Program-made: the position numbers and the translations under genes
Notes under the pieces: model-generated
The model's database searches: none
Seen by the model: only the letters and a program-made list of their open reading frames with translations
What the model was told of the DNA's origin: nothing
In this document: one piece after another, positions 61,292 to 64,000 of the stretch
Layout of the letters: the number at the start of each line of letters is the position of its first letter
How positions within the stretch are numbered: the stretch's first letter is position 1
NCBI GenBank assembly: GCA_036759545.1
Contig: DAIOUL010000003.1
Location: 1 to 64,000, forward strand
DNA from: 66-474 sp036759545
Lineage (GTDB): Bacteria; Pseudomonadota; Gammaproteobacteria; Xanthomonadales; Rhodanobacteraceae
Length of the DNA stretch: 64,000 nucleotides
Direction: 5' to 3'

Positions 61292-62896
61292 ATGTCCGAC
61301 GCCGCCACCGTTTTCAACCACAACGTCGTCCCACGGCAGCCGGGTGTTCGCATCGAGGCCGAGCCCCCGGTGAAACACGTCGTGGTGGTCGGCGGAGGCA
61401 CCGCCGGCTGGATGACCGCGCTGCTGCTCGCCAGTTCCGCTTACGGATCACGGCTGAAGGTCACGGTGCTGGAATCGCCGCAGGTCGGCGTGATCGGCGT
61501 GGGCGAAGGTTCCACGCCGTGGTTGCGGGGCTTTTTCGAGAGTCTCGGCATCGAGGAATCGGAATGGATGCCGCAATGCCACGCCACCTACAAGGCCGGC
61601 ATCACCTTCGAAGGCTGGTCCACTCGGCCGGGCTACGAAAGCTACTTCCACTCTTTCGCATCGATGCTCGATAACATGACGATGGCGCCGTTCATCGACA
61701 ACGTGCACGCGCGTCTGGATCGTGCCGACGTCTACGCGCATCCTAACCGCTTCTTCATCTCCGCGCGGCTGGCGCGCGAGTGCAAGGCGCCGCGGCCGCA
61801 ACGCAGTTTTCCTTTCGACGTGTGGTACGGCTTCCATTTCGACGCCATGCTGCTGGGTGAATTTCTGCGCAAGAAATCCATCGAGCGCGGCGTGACGCAT
61901 GTGGTCGGGCATGTCACGGATGTGCGCTTGAACGAATCCGGCGACATCGCTTCGTTGCACCTCGCCGAGGAAGCCACGCTGGCCGGCGATTTCTACGTGG
62001 ACTGCACCGGCTTCGCCTCGCTGTTGATCGGAAAAGCGCTCGGAACGCCGTTCGTGTCTTTCAAGGAAAACCTGTTCAACGATGCCGCCGTAGCGATGCT
62101 GGTACCGTACGACGGGTCGATCACGCCGCAAACCGTTTCCACCGCGCTGCGGCACGGCTGGGCCTGGAAGATTCCGCTGACCAACCGCTATGGCTGCGGC
62201 TATGTCTACAGCACCGATTTCTGTTCGCCCAACGAGGCCGAAAAGGAGTTGCGCGCGCATCTGGGCTTGCTCGATTCCGAGATCCCCGCGCGCCATCTGA
62301 AGTTCCGTCCAGGCCGCGTGGCGCAACCCTGGAATCGCAATTGCGTGGCGAATGGTCTGGCGCAGAGCTTTATCGAACCGCTGGAAGCGACGACGCTGCT
62401 GTTCGTGCAGCGCACCGCGGAGATGCTGGTCGCTGCGCTCGAGCAAGGCGATCTGGGCGAAACTACGCGCAAGCAGTTCAACGACACGCTCAACGGACGC
62501 GTCGAAGGCACGCGCGATTACATCGTCACGCACTTCAAGACCAATACCCGCACCGACACCGATTACTGGCGCGCCAACGCCACCAATACGAATCTGTCAG
62601 AGCCGTTGCAACAGTTGCTGCGCACGTGGCTGGCGAGCAAGCCGGTTACCGCCGGCGTCGCACAGGGCAAGTTCGGCCGCGGCTATCCCATCATGTCGTG
62701 GTACAGCCTGCTGGCGGGCGTGGGCTTGTTTCCCGACGACACGCGCGCGCCGACGCGGGAAGAAGCGAAGTACGACATGGCGGAGATCGACACGCTGCTC
62801 GAGCGCAGCGCCATGAATTTCCCAGACCACCGCGAATTCCTGCGCGACATCCCGCCCAAGCCGAAGCCGTCGTCGCTGCAGGTGTACTTCTGGTAA
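61292..62896 (+). CDS. Flavin-dependent tryptophan halogenase family protein
   Basis: This 534-residue flavin enzyme uses FADH2, O2 and halide to halogenate an aromatic substrate. It has GGGTAGW (residues 34-40) for FAD, GVGEGSTPWLR, the halogenase WxWxIP motif as WAWKIP (290-295), and Lys101 in TYKAGITF at the place of the PrnA catalytic lysine. Glu362 in FIEPLE matches PrnA Glu346. The residues needed are thus present. Substrate, free tryptophan or a bound aromatic, is not known. No flavin reductase or biosynthetic cluster is adjacent. Confidence 0.9.
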   Translation: MSDAATVFNHNVVPRQPGVRIEAEPPVKHVVVVGGGTAGWMTALLLASSAYGSRLKVTVLESPQVGVIGVGEGSTPWLRGFFESLGIEESEWMPQCHATYKAGITFEGWSTRPGYESYFHSFASMLDNMTMAPFIDNVHARLDRADVYAHPNRFFISARLARECKAPRPQRSFPFDVWYGFHFDAMLLGEFLRKKSIERGVTHVVGHVTDVRLNESGDIASLHLAEEATLAGDFYVDCTGFASLLIGKALGTPFVSFKENLFNDAAVAMLVPYDGSITPQTVSTALRHGWAWKIPLTNRYGCGYVYSTDFCSPNEAEKELRAHLGLLDSEIPARHLKFRPGRVAQPWNRNCVANGLAQSFIEPLEATTLLFVQRTAEMLVAALEQGDLGETTRKQFNDTLNGRVEGTRDYIVTHFKTNTRTDTDYWRANATNTNLSEPLQQLLRTWLASKPVTAGVAQGKFGRGYPIMSWYSLLAGVGLFPDDTRAPTREEAKYDMAEIDTLLERSAMNFPDHREFLRDIPPKPKPSSLQVYFW

Positions 62897-62914
62897 TCGG
62901 CGCCGCGGCGATTC

Positions 62915-64000
62915 TTACGCGGCACCCGCCAATTTCGCGGCCTCTTCCAGATCGACCTGCACCAGTCGCGACACGCCCGGCTCGCGCATGGTCACGCCGC
63001 ACAACTGGTTCGTCATCTCCATCGTCGCCTTGTTGTGGGTGACGATCACGAACTGCACCTTCTCGGACATGTCGCGCACCAGTTGCCCGAAGCGGCCGAC
63101 GTTGCCCTCGTCCAGCGGCGCGTCCACCTCGTCCAGCAGGCAGAACGGCGCGGGATTCAAATTGAAGATCGAGAACACCAGCGCCACCGCGGTCATCGCC
63201 TTTTCGCCGCCGGACAGCAGCGAAATGTGGCTGACGCGCTTGCCGGGCGGACGCGCCATGATCGCCACGCCCGTGTCGAGTAGATCTTCGCCGGTCAGTT
63301 CCAGATGCGCATGCCCGCCGCCGAACAGTTTCGGAAACAGTTCCTGCAGACCCGCGTTGACGCGGTCGAACGTATCCTTGAAACGTTGTCGCGTTTCGCG
63401 GTCGATCTTCTTGATCGCATTGTCCAGCGTCTCCAGCGCCGACGTGAGGTCGGCGAGCTGCGCATCCAGATATTCCTTGCGCTGCGCTGCCTCGGCGTGT
63501 TCGGCAATCGCCGCGAGATTCACCGGCTCCAGGCGCGTGATCCTGCTTTCCAGTTCGGCGATGCGTTCCTGCCACTGCTCCGGTTGCGCATCTTCGGCCA
63601 GTTCCGCCAGCAGCGGTTCAACCTGCAAACCCGCGGCGTTGATCGCCTCGCTCAATTGTTCGCCGCGCATGCGCAGCGCCTGCTCGGCCAGGCGGCGTTC
63701 GGTCAGCGCTTCGCGCTGGCCGCCCAGCGCGGCTTCCGCGGCGTGACGTTCCTGCTCGAGCCGGCGCAGTTCGACATCGACTTCTTCCACCGTGCGGCGC
63801 GCCTCGACCAGCTTGCGGTCGACCTGCAGCCGCTGATCCAGGAACGCCTGCCGCTCGCGTTCCAGCGCCTGGATCGGGTCGTCGCCGGCGCCAATCTGCT
63901 GATCCAGTTCCGTACGACGCGTTTCCAATTGTGTGCGCTGGATTTCCATGCGCGCCAGCGATTGCTCCAGCGAAGCCAGCGCTGAGCGACGCGACTCCAG
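62915..64000 (-). CDS. smc: Chromosome segregation SMC protein, C-terminal part
   Basis: The C-terminal 361 residues of SMC, which continues beyond the window. The visible part has the coiled-coil arm and the ABC-type C-terminal head with LSGGEKAMTAVALVFSIF (signature), LLDEVDAPLDEGNVGRF (Walker B and D-loop) and a switch histidine in VTHNKATMEM. It condenses and organises chromosomes with ScpAB. It ends 18 bases from the halogenase stop, on the opposite strand. Confidence 0.94.
   Translation of the reverse strand: MESRRSALASLEQSLARMEIQRTQLETRRTELDQQIGAGDDPIQALERERQAFLDQRLQVDRKLVEARRTVEEVDVELRRLEQERHAAEAALGGQREALTERRLAEQALRMRGEQLSEAINAAGLQVEPLLAELAEDAQPEQWQERIAELESRITRLEPVNLAAIAEHAEAAQRKEYLDAQLADLTSALETLDNAIKKIDRETRQRFKDTFDRVNAGLQELFPKLFGGGHAHLELTGEDLLDTGVAIMARPPGKRVSHISLLSGGEKAMTAVALVFSIFNLNPAPFCLLDEVDAPLDEGNVGRFGQLVRDMSEKVQFVIVTHNKATMEMTNQLCGVTMREPGVSRLVQVDLEEAAKLAGAA

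Overview
The window is about 64 kb of GC-rich chromosome from a gammaproteobacterium, most likely Xanthomonadales (Rhodanobacteraceae or Lysobacteraceae). This is inferred from gene content and order: an mltG-tmk-holB-pilZ string, smc next to zipA, an EfpL-type elongation factor, a MtnB/MtnD/MtnC methionine-salvage operon, a HiPIP, a C13 peptidase, and several palindromic intergenic repeats. Ordinary host genes dominate, with one clear integrated element.

Bases 1-13550 hold a nearly complete leucine catabolic cluster: the end of leucine dehydrogenase, isovaleryl-CoA dehydrogenase, a thiolase, both methylcrotonyl-CoA carboxylase subunits, methylglutaconyl-CoA hydratase, HMG-CoA lyase and an SDR dehydrogenase. 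It is interrupted by two small lipoproteins and by a reversed, probably Fur-controlled iron-uptake pair (cupredoxin plus FTR1 permease). Bases 13550-26500 hold two APC amino-acid permeases, HiPIP, methionine salvage, a C13-type peptidase, a nucleotidyltransferase/kinase pair, an unusually long histidine ammonia-lyase and hisS.

Bases 26632-37448 are an integrative element of 10.8 kb inserted in a tRNA-Pro(CGG) gene. It has a 49-bp duplication of the tRNA 3' part, a tyrosine integrase beside one end, and a 9-bp motif repeated near both ends that looks like integrase arm sites. All its genes lie on the minus strand. Several are coupled by ATGA overlaps, and the cargo is odd: an HK97-like capsid protein, a small-terminase-like protein and a tape-measure protein without large terminase or portal, plus a Spo11/topoisomerase VI-A-like protein with both the catalytic-tyrosine and TOPRIM motifs and no B subunit.

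Bases 37600-51140 return to the host: a GH18-like secreted protein, pilZ, a PIG-L deacetylase, holB, tmk, mltG, then fabF-acpP-fabG and fabD-fabH-rpmF-yceD. The fab string is split by a five-gene block (alpha/beta hydrolase, DUF899, a small membrane protein, SRPBCC, ArsR), and plsX is not at its usual place between rpmF and fabH. Bases 51200-64000 hold maf, a MoxR/DUF58/TgpA module, an Slp lipoprotein, a DUF482 protein, aat, a phasin and an acyl-CoA-binding protein, a PaiB-like protein, zipA, a flavin-dependent tryptophan halogenase placed between zipA and smc, and the C-terminal part of smc.
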